From positions 1,054,001 through 1,118,000 of the forward strand of contig NZ_CP126446.1 of assembly GCF_030166655.1 (NCBI RefSeq): a stretch of 64,000 nt of DNA. Reading direction: 5' to 3'. Origin of the DNA: Pontibacillus chungwhensis. Its GTDB lineage: Bacteria > Bacillota > Bacilli > Bacillales > BH030062. The notes below the pieces were generated by a model. That model ran no database searches. It saw only the letters and a program-made list of their open reading frames with translations, and was not told the origin of the DNA. Shown here in pieces: positions 25,674-34,442 of the stretch (the first letter of the stretch is position 1; each line of letters begins with the position of its first letter). The position numbers and the translations under genes were made by a program.

Positions 25674-25703
25674 TATTCATGTGAAAGAGCACATCAAAAA
25701 GGG

Positions 25704-25733
25704 CTTCCTTCCCCTCCTTGTAGGGGAAGGAAG
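25704..25733 (+). terminator. Strong hairpin after the transport operon
   Basis: CTTCCTTCCCCT and AGGGGAAGGAAG pair perfectly around a 6-nt loop. There is no proper T-run, so termination may be partial. Confidence 0.6.
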
Positions 25734-25737
25734 AGGT

Positions 25738-25844
25738 TTGACAATAAGACTATGAAAACCGTATACTATTGATAGATCAACAATGAAAACGGTTTCTATT
25801 CGTGTTTGCTAAATTTTTTTACTAGAAACGTAATCGATTACGTT
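25738..25844 (+). promoter_or_regulatory. Promoter, cre-like site and perfect LacI operator
   Basis: TTGACA (25738-25743), 18-bp spacer, TATACT (25762-25767). TGAAAACGGTTTCT at 25784-25797 is a 13/14 match to the cre consensus. AACGTAATCGATTACGTT at 25827-25844 is a perfect 18-bp palindrome, sharing its centre with the operators at 19683-19788, so the regulator probably controls its own gene and the transport operon. Confidence 0.8.
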
Positions 25845-25918
25845 CGATCATTATAATACTTGCTAGATTTTTTAGATATGAATGGAAAAATAGTACTTAA
25901 TGCAGAGGAGAATATGCT

Positions 25919-26947
25919 ATGAGCACCATAAGAGATGATGGAAACGGAATGAGATCAAGAATGAAGGATGTCGCACAACAGGCGGGGGTTTCAACTGCTA
26001 CCGTTTCTCATGTGATTAACGGAACGCGGTATGTCGCGGAGAATACAAAGAAAAAAGTATACGACGCGATGAAAGAACTCAACTATAGCCCGAACTTCAT
26101 TGCAAGAAGTCTTAGGAGTAATGCTTCTAAAACGATTGGCTTGATTATTCCGGCGAAAGAAATGGATACATCCGGATTCTTCTTTATGGCTGTGGCTCAT
26201 AGCATTGAGAAGAAGCTGAAGGAAGTCGGTTATCAGCTGATCTTAAGCAACTCTAATGAAGATATTGAGAGTGAAATGCAGCAAATAAACATGTTCAAAA
26301 ACCAAATGATTGATGGCCTCATTATGGCCCCGACCTACGGGGATCATAGTTACCTGAAGGAATTCGAGCAACAAATGCCAATCGTGTTTATAGACCGAGA
26401 ACCAATGGGCATAGATTGTGACTGCGTTCTTGTCGATAACTATAAGGGCACATACGATGCGATTCGTTTATTAATCGAGAAAGGTCATAAAGATATTGGC
26501 TATATCTCAGGTCCCCTCGGATTAACCACAAGTAATGAACGAATAGCTGGATATAAAGATGCTTTAAGAGAGTATGATCTCTCCTATAAAGAAGAACATG
26601 TAGTCATTGAAGAGCCTTCATTAGAAGCGGGTAAAAAAGCGATGGCGCAATTGCTTGAGGAAACAAACTGTACAGCGGTGATGGTGGCCAACAATATCCT
26701 CACCTTAGGATCTGTGGTGACATTGAACGAACGGAATATTAAAGTCCCAGACGACCTCGCCATGATTGGTTATGATAACTACGAGTGGACGGAGGCTACG
26801 AATCCGCCTCTGACGGTGATCAAGCAGCCTATTCATGAAATCGGAGAACAAGCAGCTGAATTATTGATTGCGAGATTGGAAGATCGTGAGGCGGAGACGA
26901 GGCATATCAGTCTACCTTCGCGCCTTGAAGAAAGACAGTCATGCTAA
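25919..26947 (+). CDS. LacI-family transcriptional regulator of the fructan operon
   Basis: Regulator of 342 residues. The N-terminal helix-turn-helix is MKDVAQQAGVSTATVSHVING, followed by the hinge helix (SPNFIARSLRS) and a periplasmic-binding-protein-like sugar domain (about 70-340). RBS AGAGGAG. It is probably a repressor released by a sugar or sugar phosphate from the imported fructan. It leads a second transcription unit with the DUF624 and second GH32 genes. Confidence 0.92.
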   Translation: MSTIRDDGNGMRSRMKDVAQQAGVSTATVSHVINGTRYVAENTKKKVYDAMKELNYSPNFIARSLRSNASKTIGLIIPAKEMDTSGFFFMAVAHSIEKKLKEVGYQLILSNSNEDIESEMQQINMFKNQMIDGLIMAPTYGDHSYLKEFEQQMPIVFIDREPMGIDCDCVLVDNYKGTYDAIRLLIEKGHKDIGYISGPLGLTTSNERIAGYKDALREYDLSYKEEHVVIEEPSLEAGKKAMAQLLEETNCTAVMVANNILTLGSVVTLNERNIKVPDDLAMIGYDNYEWTEATNPPLTVIKQPIHEIGEQAAELLIARLEDREAETRHISLPSRLEERQSC

Positions 26948-26974
26948 CGCGCTAAAGAAAGGGAGGAACACGAA

Positions 26975-27577
26975 ATGGGGATTTATAAGAGTAAGCTGTT
27001 CGTATATATCGAGAAGCTCGTTGACTTTCTGCTTTTAAGCGTTGTTTGGGCGATTTCTTGTATCCCTGTTATCACGATTTTCCCTTCTACTGTGGCGATG
27101 TTTGGTGTCGTGAGAGCGTGGCAGCTAGAGAACAAGGAGGACGGCGTTTTCCGTCCATTCTTTAAGCTGTTTAAAGAAAACTTCCGTCAAGGTATAGGGC
27201 TATCTGTCATATGGACGATTATCGGTCTTTCTCTATATGGGAACTTTCAGCTGATTGAACCCTCAGGCTCTATCACCCAAACGATTCTTTTCTGTTTAAC
27301 CATCGCAGTAGCGCTCTTGTATGGTCTTCTTACGATGTATGTGTTCCCAATGATGGCTCATGTACAAACGACGTGGTATTTCCTAATCCGGAATGCGCTT
27401 CTTTTATTAATAGCTAATCCGCTTTATACCATCCTTTTAAGCTTCGTTTCAATTGGAACCGGATACTTTTTATTTATGAATCCGGCAGGCTTATTTTTCA
27501 TAACGAGTTTCTTTGCCTATTTTGTTTGCTTCATTTTCTTAAAAGCGTTTAACACGCTGAGCGTATATGAATCCTAA
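26975..27577 (+). CDS. DUF624 (YesL-like) membrane protein
   Basis: Membrane protein of 200 residues with about five hydrophobic segments and the family opening (IEKLVDFLLLSVVWAISCIPVITIFPSTVAMFGVVR). DUF624 genes are regular companions of LplB-type oligosaccharide transporters and may be accessory transporter subunits; the function is not proven. RBS AAAGGGAGG. Its 3' end overlaps the possible upstream starts of the next gene. Confidence 0.88.
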   Translation: MGIYKSKLFVYIEKLVDFLLLSVVWAISCIPVITIFPSTVAMFGVVRAWQLENKEDGVFRPFFKLFKENFRQGIGLSVIWTIIGLSLYGNFQLIEPSGSITQTILFCLTIAVALLYGLLTMYVFPMMAHVQTTWYFLIRNALLLLIANPLYTILLSFVSIGTGYFLFMNPAGLFFITSFFAYFVCFIFLKAFNTLSVYES

Positions 27578-27602
27578 CGATGGAGTAGAAAGGATGTTCA
27601 CG

Positions 27603-29108
27603 ATGACAGTCGAGCATACAGCATCAACAAGCTATTACCAGGAGAAATACCGGCCGCAGTTCCACTTTACGCCAGAGAAGAACTGGATGAATGACCCGAA
27701 TGGAATGGTGTATTACAACGGGGAGTATCATCTCTTCTACCAATACCATCCTAATAGTAATGTGTGGGGACCGATGCACTGGGGCCACGCGGTCAGTAAA
27801 GACTTGGTACACTGGGAGCACTTGCCGATTGCGCTTAAGCCAGATGAGAACGGCATGATTTTCTCAGGAAGTGCCGTGGTGGATTGGCATGATACTACCG
27901 GCTTCTTTGGAGGCGAAAGCGGGCTTGTGGCCATTTTTACACATGCGGATGAGTATCCTGGAACGGATAAACCCCGTCAGCGCCAGAGTCTTGCGTATAG
28001 TAAAGACAATGGACGGACATGGACGCCTTATGATGGAAATCCGGTTCTCGCTGAGCCAAGAATTATAGATTTCCGGGATCCGAAAGTATTCTGGCACGAG
28101 GATACAGGGCGCTGGGTGATGGTGATTGCTTCTGGCCAAACGGTCAGCATGTATACGTCTCTTAATCTTATAGACTGGGAGTTTGTAAGTGAGTTTGGCG
28201 ACGGAGAAGGGTCTCATCAGGGTGTATGGGAATGCCCGGACTTGTTTCAGCTTCCGGTTGATCACTCGACGGATAAGAAGAAGTGGGTGCTTCTCGTCAG
28301 CCTTGGAGATGAACCGGATGTAGAAGAAGGCTCGAAAACGCAGTACTTTGTAGGCGAGTTCGATGGCAAGACGTTTGTAAATGACCACGATAGTGCGAAG
28401 GTTCTGTGGGTAGACCGTGGCTGGGATAACTATGCAGGAGTCACATGGTCTGACCTTCCGATGGCGTCAGGGAGACGTGTATTTATGGGATGGATGAGCA
28501 ACTGGCGCTATGCCATTGATACGCCGACCTCAACCTGGAGAAGTGCGATGACGCTTCCTAGAGAACTTTCTTTAAAAACAACGCGCGAAGGGTTCCGCTT
28601 AATCCAGACACCAGTTCCTGATATTGAATCGATTCGTAATGAGGGTCAAACGTTTGAAGATATGGAGTTAAAGTCTGGTGGGAATCTGTTTAAAGGGCTT
28701 AAAGGGAATGCACTTGATCTTGAGCTTGATCTTGATGTGACGTATACAGGGAGCGTTCGACTCGGGCTTTTACAATCAGAGAAAGAAGAGACTGTCATCG
28801 AGTACGATGTCTCAAGCAGCACGCTATCATTTGATCGAAGACGCTCAGGAGATGCCTCTTTCCATCAATCTTTCGCCATGACGCAATCGATTACGTTAAA
28901 CGTACCTGATGGACGTCTGAAACTCAGGGTGTTTGTGGATTGGTCATCTGTTGAGGTGTTCGGTGGAGACGGTGAGGTCGTGCTGACGAATCTTGTTTTC
29001 CCAGGTGAAGAAAGTCTTGGGCTCGAGCTCTCAACAGATGGAACGGCTTATGTGCACAAAGCAAGGGTTTCGCCACTTAAATCGGTGTGGAAACAGGTTT
29101 CAGAATAA
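27603..29108 (+). CDS. GH32 beta-fructosidase (levanase/sucrase type)
   Basis: Glycoside hydrolase of 501 residues. All three GH32 motifs are intact: WMNDPNG with the Asp nucleophile near residue 32, FRDPKVFW and WECPDLF. A C-terminal beta-sandwich follows (DWSSVEVFGGDGEVVLTN is the typical end). The start at 27603 fits GAAAGGATG 9 bases upstream; 27594 is an alternative. No signal peptide, so it should hydrolyse imported fructo-oligosaccharides or sucrose in the cytosol, releasing fructose. Contrast with the first GH32 protein, whose nucleophile motif is altered. Confidence 0.93.
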   Translation: MTVEHTASTSYYQEKYRPQFHFTPEKNWMNDPNGMVYYNGEYHLFYQYHPNSNVWGPMHWGHAVSKDLVHWEHLPIALKPDENGMIFSGSAVVDWHDTTGFFGGESGLVAIFTHADEYPGTDKPRQRQSLAYSKDNGRTWTPYDGNPVLAEPRIIDFRDPKVFWHEDTGRWVMVIASGQTVSMYTSLNLIDWEFVSEFGDGEGSHQGVWECPDLFQLPVDHSTDKKKWVLLVSLGDEPDVEEGSKTQYFVGEFDGKTFVNDHDSAKVLWVDRGWDNYAGVTWSDLPMASGRRVFMGWMSNWRYAIDTPTSTWRSAMTLPRELSLKTTREGFRLIQTPVPDIESIRNEGQTFEDMELKSGGNLFKGLKGNALDLELDLDVTYTGSVRLGLLQSEKEETVIEYDVSSSTLSFDRRRSGDASFHQSFAMTQSITLNVPDGRLKLRVFVDWSSVEVFGGDGEVVLTNLVFPGEESLGLELSTDGTAYVHKARVSPLKSVWKQVSE

Positions 29109-29113
29109 ATGGA

Positions 29114-29147
29114 AACACTCTGGTCTTTTAGGTCAGAGTGTTTTTTT
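29114..29147 (+). terminator. Rho-independent terminator
   Basis: AACACTCTG, an 11-nt loop, CAGAGTGTT and a T-run after the second GH32 gene. Confidence 0.9.
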
Positions 29148-29193
29148 GTGGGCTTTTGAAGCGGGGTCTGTCTCGGGTGGCTCTGCTGGTGGT

Positions 29194-29395
29194 TCTGTGA
29201 CATTTCGGGGTACATTTTAGTCTAAAAGGGAAGAGAGAGGCTTAATCTGTTACCTTTTCATTGTTAAAGAGTGTGAAAAGGTCATAGAAGAGCTAGATCT
29301 GTGACCTTTTTCATGACATTAGACCTTAAAAGGTAAGAGAGCCTTTGAGTCTGTGCCCTTTCGAAGGTTAAGAGCTTTCAAAAGGGCACAGATGA
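29194..29395. repeat. Tandem array with 52-bp period, array 1
   Basis: Units start at 29224, 29276, 29328 and 29380 (each exactly 52 bp apart), with half a unit in register before (29194). Each full unit begins AAAAGG and has TCTGT-NN-CCTTT at offset 22. The second half of one unit is complementary to the start of the next, so the array can fold into a row of hairpins with roughly 17-nt loops; the last pair (TCTGTGCCCTTT with AAAGGGCACAGA) is perfect. Loop sequences are not conserved. No gene. Confidence 0.85.
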
Positions 29396-29426
29396 ATCCA
29401 GATAATGAAGGGGGGGATTTTTTTGA

Positions 29427-29465
29427 ATATAAGCATTGACTTATATAAAAGAACGCTTATATAAT
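29427..29465 (+). promoter_or_regulatory. ars promoter and ArsR operator
   Basis: TTGACT (29436-29441), 18-bp spacer, TATAAT (29460-29465). ATATAAG-N6-CTTATAT (29427-29446) is a perfect inverted repeat over the -35 box, and a further CTTATAT at 29456 lies 16 bp on, over the -10. Typical of ArsR/SmtB repressor sites. Confidence 0.8.
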
Positions 29466-29521
29466 CGTATTGGATTTGCATATGAAACTACATATCACCC
29501 CTTAAAAAGGAGGTCAGGTAG

Positions 29522-29866
29522 ATGAGTCAACCATTATTATCAGTAGAGGAAAGCTCTAAAGTTCTGAAACTAGTAGGGGATCAGACGCGCTTGACGATTG
29601 TTGGGCTTTTGAAGGATCAGGAACTTTGCGTGTGTGAACTGGTGGAGATCTTGGAGATGTCTCAGCCTTCTGTCAGTCAGCATCTAAAAAAATTACGCAG
29701 CGCGGGAATTGTGAAGGAGAAGCGGCAAGGGCATTGGATGTTTTATTCTCTTAATGAGGATCATGCGGCCGTTGATCTCATTTCAGACATACTTACGCAT
29801 ATGCCTGATCAGAAGGAGAAAATAGAAGCACTCGAGCAGTCTGGTAAACGGATTGTGTGTGAGTAG
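29522..29866 (+). CDS. arsR: ArsR-family arsenic-responsive repressor
   Basis: Winged-helix repressor of 114 residues. The metalloid-binding motif ELCVCEL (Cys36, Cys38) sits at the start of the recognition region, and the HTH is MSQPSVSQHLKKLRSAGIV. It binds the ars promoter and releases on arsenite or antimonite. RBS AAGGAGG. First gene of the ars operon, 15 bases before arsB. Confidence 0.94.
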   Translation: MSQPLLSVEESSKVLKLVGDQTRLTIVGLLKDQELCVCELVEILEMSQPSVSQHLKKLRSAGIVKEKRQGHWMFYSLNEDHAAVDLISDILTHMPDQKEKIEALEQSGKRIVCE

Positions 29867-29881
29867 GAGGAGTTTTAGAGA

Positions 29882-31174
29882 ATGAATGTAGGAATTGCAG
29901 TCGCGATCTTCCTCATTACGCTTGTCTTTGTTATCTGGCAGCCGAAGAACCTTGGAATCGGTTGGAGCGCATGTGCCGGAGCTGTATTGGCATTAGTGGC
30001 GGGCGTTGTGGATTTCGGAGACGTTGTAACGGTAACCGGCATCGTATGGAACGCGACCTTAGCGTTTATTGCTATTATTATCATTTCATTAATTTTAGAT
30101 GAGATTGGATTTTTCGAATGGGCCGCTCTTCATATGGCTCGCCTTTCTGACGGTAATGGATTAAAAATGTTTATATTCATATCTGTACTCGGGGCAGGGG
30201 TCGCTGCTCTTTTCGCAAATGACGGGGCTGCTTTGATCTTAACGCCGATCGTACTTGCGATGGTACGGGCGCTGAACTTCGAGGAAAGAAAGATCTTTCC
30301 ATTTATTATGGCAAGTGGATTTATCGCCGACACGACTTCATTGCCACTTGTGGTGAGTAACCTCGTGAATATCGTATCAGCTGACTTCTTTGATATCGGA
30401 TTTATTGAATATGCTTCCCGCATGATTATTCCGAATATCTTCTCATTAGTGGCTAGTATTATTGTGCTCTTCTTGTATTTCCGCAAAGACATTCCGCGTA
30501 AATACGACGTCACTCAGTTACGGGAGCCGAAAGAAGCCATTCAGGATCACACGATGTTCCGCCTTTCGTGGTGGGTACTTGGGGTCCTCCTTGTTGGCTA
30601 CTTCGCCAGTGAATTTTTGACCGTACCGGTGTCGATTATCGCAGGAATTGTTGCGATCTTCTTCTTACTGATGGCACGAAGAAGCTCGGTTGTGGAGACA
30701 GGTAAGGTTGTAAAAGGAGCACCGTGGGCGATTGTGTTCTTCTCGATCGGCATGTACGTTGTCGTATACGGACTTCGTAATGTTGGATTAACCGACGTGT
30801 TAGCGAACGTGATTGAAGCAGCAGCGGATCAAGGCTTGTTTGTCGGCACAGTAGCGATGGGCTTCATTGCTGCGCTATTATCTTCTGTTATGAATAACAT
30901 GCCGACTGTCATGATTGATGCCATCGCGATCGCTGATTCTAGTGCAACGGGCATTATGAAAGAAGGACTCATTTATGCGAACGTAATCGGAAGTGACTTA
31001 GGTCCGAAGATTACGCCAATCGGTTCCCTGGCAACGTTACTCTGGCTTCATGTTCTATCTCAAAAAGGCGTGAAGATCTCATGGGGATACTACTTCAAGA
31101 TCGGGATTATTCTTACGGTACCAACACTATTTATTACACTAGTGGGGCTTTATCTCACGTTGCTACTGCTGTAA
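29882..31174 (+). CDS. arsB: ArsB arsenite efflux pump
   Basis: Arsenite/proton antiporter of 430 residues with about twelve membrane segments, member of the ArsB/NhaD-type transporter superfamily. Family blocks are visible: [55 protein letters not shown] and [13 protein letters not shown] near the C-terminal half. RBS GGAGG. It extrudes arsenite made by ArsC. Confidence 0.95.
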   Translation: MNVGIAVAIFLITLVFVIWQPKNLGIGWSACAGAVLALVAGVVDFGDVVTVTGIVWNATLAFIAIIIISLILDEIGFFEWAALHMARLSDGNGLKMFIFISVLGAGVAALFANDGAALILTPIVLAMVRALNFEERKIFPFIMASGFIADTTSLPLVVSNLVNIVSADFFDIGFIEYASRMIIPNIFSLVASIIVLFLYFRKDIPRKYDVTQLREPKEAIQDHTMFRLSWWVLGVLLVGYFASEFLTVPVSIIAGIVAIFFLLMARRSSVVETGKVVKGAPWAIVFFSIGMYVVVYGLRNVGLTDVLANVIEAAADQGLFVGTVAMGFIAALLSSVMNNMPTVMIDAIAIADSSATGIMKEGLIYANVIGSDLGPKITPIGSLATLLWLHVLSQKGVKISWGYYFKIGIILTVPTLFITLVGLYLTLLLL

Positions 31175-31199
31175 GTCTAACCTTAAATAGGAGAAAAGA

Positions 31200-31349
31200 A
31201 TGCCATTCGTTATACTAGTTTCATTTCTAATCATCATTTATCTATCGTTCAAAGTTCATCATCTTGGAACGATGCTAAAAAAGCAGCAAAAAGACCAGGA
31301 AGAGATGAAGTCTCTTCTTAAAATCATCATTAAAAATAACGAACAATAA
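31200..31349 (+). CDS. Small membrane protein between arsB and arsC, 49 aa
   Basis: Short gene with RBS AGGAG 6 bases before the ATG. It encodes one N-terminal membrane helix ([14 protein letters not shown]) followed by a charged amphipathic helix ([18 protein letters not shown]). It lies 25 bases after arsB and 13 before arsC on the same strand, so it is part of the ars operon. I do not know a characterised homologue; a role as a small partner of ArsB is speculation. Confidence 0.68.
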   Translation: MPFVILVSFLIIIYLSFKVHHLGTMLKKQQKDQEEMKSLLKIIIKNNEQ

Positions 31350-31362
31350 AGGAGACACCAAC

Positions 31363-31782
31363 ATGAACAAACCCGTTTTATACTTCTTATGTACAGGAAA
31401 CTCTTGCCGTAGCCAAATGGCTGAAGCGTGGGGCAAACACTACCTTGGTGACAAATGGGACGTGAAAAGCGCTGGTATTGAGGCACACGGCCTGAATCCG
31501 AATGCGGTAAAAGCGATGAAAGAAGTGGATATGGATATCACAGATCAAACGTCAGATATCATTGATCCAGAGATCCTAAATAACGCTGCCTTTGTCGTAA
31601 CCCTTTGTGGCGATGCAAACGACAAATGTCCAATGACACCGGCTCACGTTCGAAGAGAGCACTGGGGATTTGATGACCCAGCGAAAGCAGAAGGAACAGA
31701 AGAAGAAAAATGGGCATTCTTCCAGCGTGTCCGTGACGAGATTGGCGAGCGCATTAAGCACTTTGCTGAAACAGGGGAATAA
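31363..31782 (+). CDS. arsC: Thioredoxin-coupled arsenate reductase
   Basis: Enzyme of 139 residues of the low-molecular-weight phosphatase fold. The catalytic loop is CTGNSCR (Cys10, Cys15), and the redox pair that passes electrons to thioredoxin is Cys82 and Cys89 in [10 protein letters not shown]. This is the pI258/B. subtilis type. It reduces arsenate to arsenite for export by ArsB. RBS AAAGGAG; last gene of the operon. Confidence 0.96.
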   Translation: MNKPVLYFLCTGNSCRSQMAEAWGKHYLGDKWDVKSAGIEAHGLNPNAVKAMKEVDMDITDQTSDIIDPEILNNAAFVVTLCGDANDKCPMTPAHVRREHWGFDDPAKAEGTEEEKWAFFQRVRDEIGERIKHFAETGE

Positions 31783-31835
31783 ATCTAAGAAAAGCAGTTG
31801 CACTTTTGTTAGAAACATTCGAATAGCAGATCAAC

Positions 31836-31880
31836 TAGCACAAAGACAATAGCTGTTGTCTTTGTGCTATTTCTTTTTTG
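31836..31880 (+). terminator. Rho-independent terminator of the ars operon
   Basis: A 14-bp perfect stem (TAGCACAAAGACAA and its complement) with a 6-nt loop, followed by a T-rich tail. Confidence 0.92.
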
Positions 31881-32042
31881 GAGTAAATGTTTATACATTT
31901 GCTGATTTATTAAATTAGGATAGTGGACTGTTAGAATATGTTAAAATGATTGGTGAGTTTGTGAAGGGATGTACGTAAACTAACGCGGCAAGATTGTTTA
32001 ATAAAGGAATTATGAATATGGCTAAACAGGGAGTGTTACATA

Positions 32043-32243
32043 GTGAAAGTGAAAAAAGCTGAAAAAAAGAGAAATGAAGGACTAACATTAATATCTGTAA
32101 TTGGAGGAGGCGTAGCAGGATGGACGGTTAATGCTGTATTAAGTATTTCGTCAGATTCCGACATGACTCACCTTTATGGGATATCAATATTTTTAGGTGT
32201 TATTGTCGGTTTATTATGGGATATAGCGGATAAGTTAAATTGA
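32043..32243 (+). CDS. Hypothetical small membrane protein, 66 aa
   Basis: GTG start with AGGGAG upstream. A basic N-terminus (MKVKKAEKKRNEG) is followed by two hydrophobic segments. Notably AT-rich codons compared with the operons on either side. Family unknown. First of a run of small membrane genes. Confidence 0.6.
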   Translation: MKVKKAEKKRNEGLTLISVIGGGVAGWTVNAVLSISSDSDMTHLYGISIFLGVIVGLLWDIADKLN

Positions 32244-32279
32244 AATACAGATATAACAAAACGCAAGGGGGAGTAACTA

Positions 32280-32531
32280 ATGACAAATGTATGGGCTACT
32301 TGTTCATGTTTTCATAAGATGAACAATGTAATGAAAGTGGCTGTAATTACATTAATAGTTATGGTTATTAGTGCATTACTATATTTTGTATTGCCTCAAA
32401 TAGTACCAAGTAACTTTTTTATACTTTTTGTAATGTTACCTATGGCACTTCTTGGATTACTATTTGGATTAACATTATTTGGATTTGCGTTTGGTGTAAA
32501 CAAATTATGTGAATGGTTCAAAAGAAAATAA
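32280..32531 (+). CDS. Hypothetical small membrane protein, 83 aa
   Basis: RBS AGGGGGAG. Two strong membrane helices (about 19-40 and 44-70) and a short basic tail (KLCEWFKRK). Two Cys near the N-terminus (CSCFH). Family not recognised. Probably co-transcribed with the preceding gene, 36 bases away. Confidence 0.6.
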   Translation: MTNVWATCSCFHKMNNVMKVAVITLIVMVISALLYFVLPQIVPSNFFILFVMLPMALLGLLFGLTLFGFAFGVNKLCEWFKRK

Positions 32532-32885
32532 TTTGTTACTGCACTAAGGGGTGCGATAGCTGAACAAGAAACTGTCAAATGTGGCAGTTAATATTGAGAG
32601 ATGCTAGAAGAATTTATGTTTACGACAAATTGCACAAGGGTTTAACATATCGAGGAGCCCATTTTTCCAAAAATAAAAGACGTCCTATGAAGGACGTCTT
32701 TGCGTATTGCGGCGAGAGACAGCACTCCACATTAGTGCCTTGCCATAAAGGCGCGTCAATCTCGTCTTATGCAATTCAGCTCATCGCTAGACTAGTATAG
32801 CATAATGGAACTATTAAATCTAATAGAAATTTTCCTTGTAGTATTAACGGGGTGGGTTAAATGTTTAAATAGCAAAGGGGATTAT
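32532..32885. other. Intergenic region, 354 bp
   Basis: No convincing gene: the frame at 32579-32800 lacks an RBS and a recognisable product. A hairpin AAAGACGTCCT-N4-AGGACGTCTTT lies at 32676-32701; with an A/T-rich flank it could terminate on either strand. Further weak pairing (AGCACT/AGTGC, GCC/GGC) occurs at about 32720-32755. Confidence 0.5.
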
Positions 32886-33257
32886 ATGAAATATGTAGTT
32901 TTTTTTCTAGTTTTACTTCTTTTGATGCTTGTTATAGAAAAAGTAACAAACAAAACATTTGGGATACAAAAGAAAAAAGTTTCGGAAACACCTGGTAAAC
33001 ATATCGATAGATGGGGCCGGGGGATTTTACTAGTCATCTTCTTAAGCACATTATGGTTTGCCATCGAAGAAGGTTCAGATCACTTTGTGAAGTTATATTG
33101 GATGACCTATCTAGCCTTATTGTTAGGATTTCAGGCAGTTATAGAGTTTATCTATATAAAAGATTCAAAACAGTATATTAGTACAACCATAGTGCTAATA
33201 GTTGGTCTTATTATTATGGCTAATATAGAATCTCTATTAGGATGGATTAGTAGCTAG
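32886..33257 (+). CDS. DUF4181-like membrane protein
   Basis: Protein of 123 residues with four hydrophobic segments. The start at 32886 has AAAGGGG at good spacing; the frame upstream to 32805 has none. The cytoplasmic loop after the first helix, FGIQKKKVSETPGKHIDRWGR, is the hallmark of Bacillaceae DUF4181 proteins. Function unknown. Confidence 0.72.
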   Translation: MKYVVFFLVLLLLMLVIEKVTNKTFGIQKKKVSETPGKHIDRWGRGILLVIFLSTLWFAIEEGSDHFVKLYWMTYLALLLGFQAVIEFIYIKDSKQYISTTIVLIVGLIIMANIESLLGWISS

Positions 33258-33281
33258 TAAACTCAATAAATAAGATTTAAA

Positions 33282-33309
33282 AACGCTTGGGTTTTATAAC
33301 CCAAGCGTT
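33282..33309. terminator. Bidirectional hairpin terminator
   Basis: AACGCTTGGGTT, TTAT loop, AACCCAAGCGTT between convergent genes; T-rich on both sides. Confidence 0.8.
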
Positions 33310-33328
33310 CTTATTTGCCGTTTGTGCA

Positions 33329-33514
33329 TCACGGAGACGCACTCTTATAATTTCTATACATTCCCATCGCAGAGATAGGAGAACTGATGACAAAAAACCA
33401 CAACAACCAGTCGGGATAGTTTCCCTCAGGTCCAAAGGCAAGTTGGTATAGCCCCATGCCAAATAACAAGATACAGCCAATGATCCCAACTATAAATCGA
33501 ACACGATTATTCAT
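33329..33514 (-). CDS. Hypothetical two-helix membrane protein, 61 aa
   Basis: RBS AGGGGGA before the ATG. Two hydrophobic segments (about 6-25 and 36-52) separated by a short loop with GPEGNYPDW. Family not recognised. The overlapping minus-strand frame 33277-33489 is a shadow. Confidence 0.6.
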   Translation of the reverse strand: MNNRVRFIVGIIGCILLFGMGLYQLAFGPEGNYPDWLLWFFVISSPISAMGMYRNYKSASP

Positions 33515-33605
33515 TAAATCCCCCTAACCAACATTTTCTTTATTATAATGTTAACACAAAAATATTTAGAGTTAACAGAAAATGTATAGTCGATTAAGTT
33601 CATAT

Positions 33606-33908
33606 CTAATCTAAGTAAAGGAGGCCCATGAAAAGAGTAAATAAAGAAACCGCGGAAAGAAGCAGTGATCCGATCATGACGCCTAGATTAACCAAAGAAG
33701 TTATAGGTTGATTCACTTTAACCAACTCAACGATTCCCCACACAAAAACAAAAAGAGGAACGATGATTGTAACTAGTAACGGATGCCATCCGATCTCATG
33801 CAGAACAAATCGATGAAACCCTTCTGAAAAAGCAGATAAGAAAAACCAGACCACACATAACATGAGGCCAATGAAAGACTGGCTCAAAAAAGCATGACGT
33901 TTACCCAA
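33606..33908 (-). CDS. Hypothetical membrane protein, 100 aa
   Basis: TTG start with AAGGAG 9 bases upstream. Three hydrophobic segments. It overlaps the end of the preceding gene by 25 bases, which suggests translational coupling. Family not recognised. Confidence 0.6.
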   Translation of the reverse strand: MGKRHAFLSQSFIGLMLCVVWFFLSAFSEGFHRFVLHEIGWHPLLVTIIVPLFVFVWGIVELVKVNQPITSLVNLGVMIGSLLLSAVSLFTLFMGLLYLD

Positions 33909-34042
33909 GTCAAAACACTCCTTCCTCTAAAGCAACCCTCAACATCCGGACAGGAGCGATCAACTGGGAGACGAACAGCCTGATACGGAATGTCCCTGCC
34001 ATCTACAATCAGTTGAAGAGGACCAAAGGGTGTAGCTAACAT
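33884..34042 (-). CDS. Hypothetical small protein, 52 aa
   Basis: A strong AGGAGGG lies 6 bases before the ATG at 34042, which is why I keep this short frame. The product (MLATPFGPLQLIVDGRDIPY... ending LTWVNVMLF) is soluble with two Cys. Its end overlaps the start of the next minus-strand gene. It may be the remains of a longer protein. Unknown function. Confidence 0.45.
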   Translation of the reverse strand: MLATPFGPLQLIVDGRDIPYQAVRLPVDRSCPDVEGCFRGRSVLTWVNVMLF

Positions 34043-34111
34043 ATCCATCCCTCCTATATCCAATATATTACCATTTAATGTATGAATCTGCACGAACCTT
34101 CTAACCTGAAT

Positions 34112-34170
34112 GGACCGTCATGTTTGAAGAGTCTTGGAATGGGAGACTACTCGCTTTTCACGGCCCCCTC
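34112..34170. repeat. Degenerate end fragment of the palindromic element (type B-like)
   Basis: GGACCGTC, GAGTCTTGGAAT and ACTCGCTTTTCACGG match the left part of the composite copy near 47035 (GGACCGTTACG, GTGTCTTGGGAAC, ACTCGCTTTCCACGG). The right half is missing. Confidence 0.5.
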
Positions 34171-34209
34171 TTAAGAGCGGGAAGGTACTTGAATTTCCGC
34201 ATATGGTAT

Positions 34210-34386
34210 GTTTCCGTTACACCATATATGGCAGAGGTGGTTCGGGAAATTGCGAGACTCCTGCGGCAGTAGGAGCCTAGGGGAGACCCCGGAAAGCGCG
34301 TAGCGATTGAGGAGGCTCCCCAGCTCGCCGCGGAAAGCGAGTGATTTCCCGAACCACCTTTCACTCCAACATAAGCTAACGGAAAC
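34210..34386 (+). repeat. Palindromic GC-rich element, type A, copy 2
   Basis: Outer inverted repeat GTTTCCGTT (34210-34218) / AACGGAAAC (34378-34386); inner 16-bp arms AGGTGGTTCGGGAAAT (34235) and its exact complement (34344-34359). The shared core lies between. Located just upstream of the ribose operon promoter. Confidence 0.87.
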
Positions 34387-34442
34387 ATTCTCTAAACCTC
34401 CTGAGTTAACACAAAGAAACAATTAAATTAAAAAAATAGTAT

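Noticed and set aside
25753-25767. A second cre site at the LacI-gene promoter (TGAAAACCGTATAC)
   Set aside because: The central CG is shifted by one base compared with the consensus; only the site at 25784 fits well.
29194-29395. Possible CRISPR array because of the regular 52-bp spacing
   Set aside because: No conserved full-length repeat alternates with unique spacers; the conserved blocks are split in two and pair with each other, and no cas gene is present.
32579-32800. 73-codon plus-strand frame
   Set aside because: No RBS, no recognisable product, and it crosses a strong hairpin.
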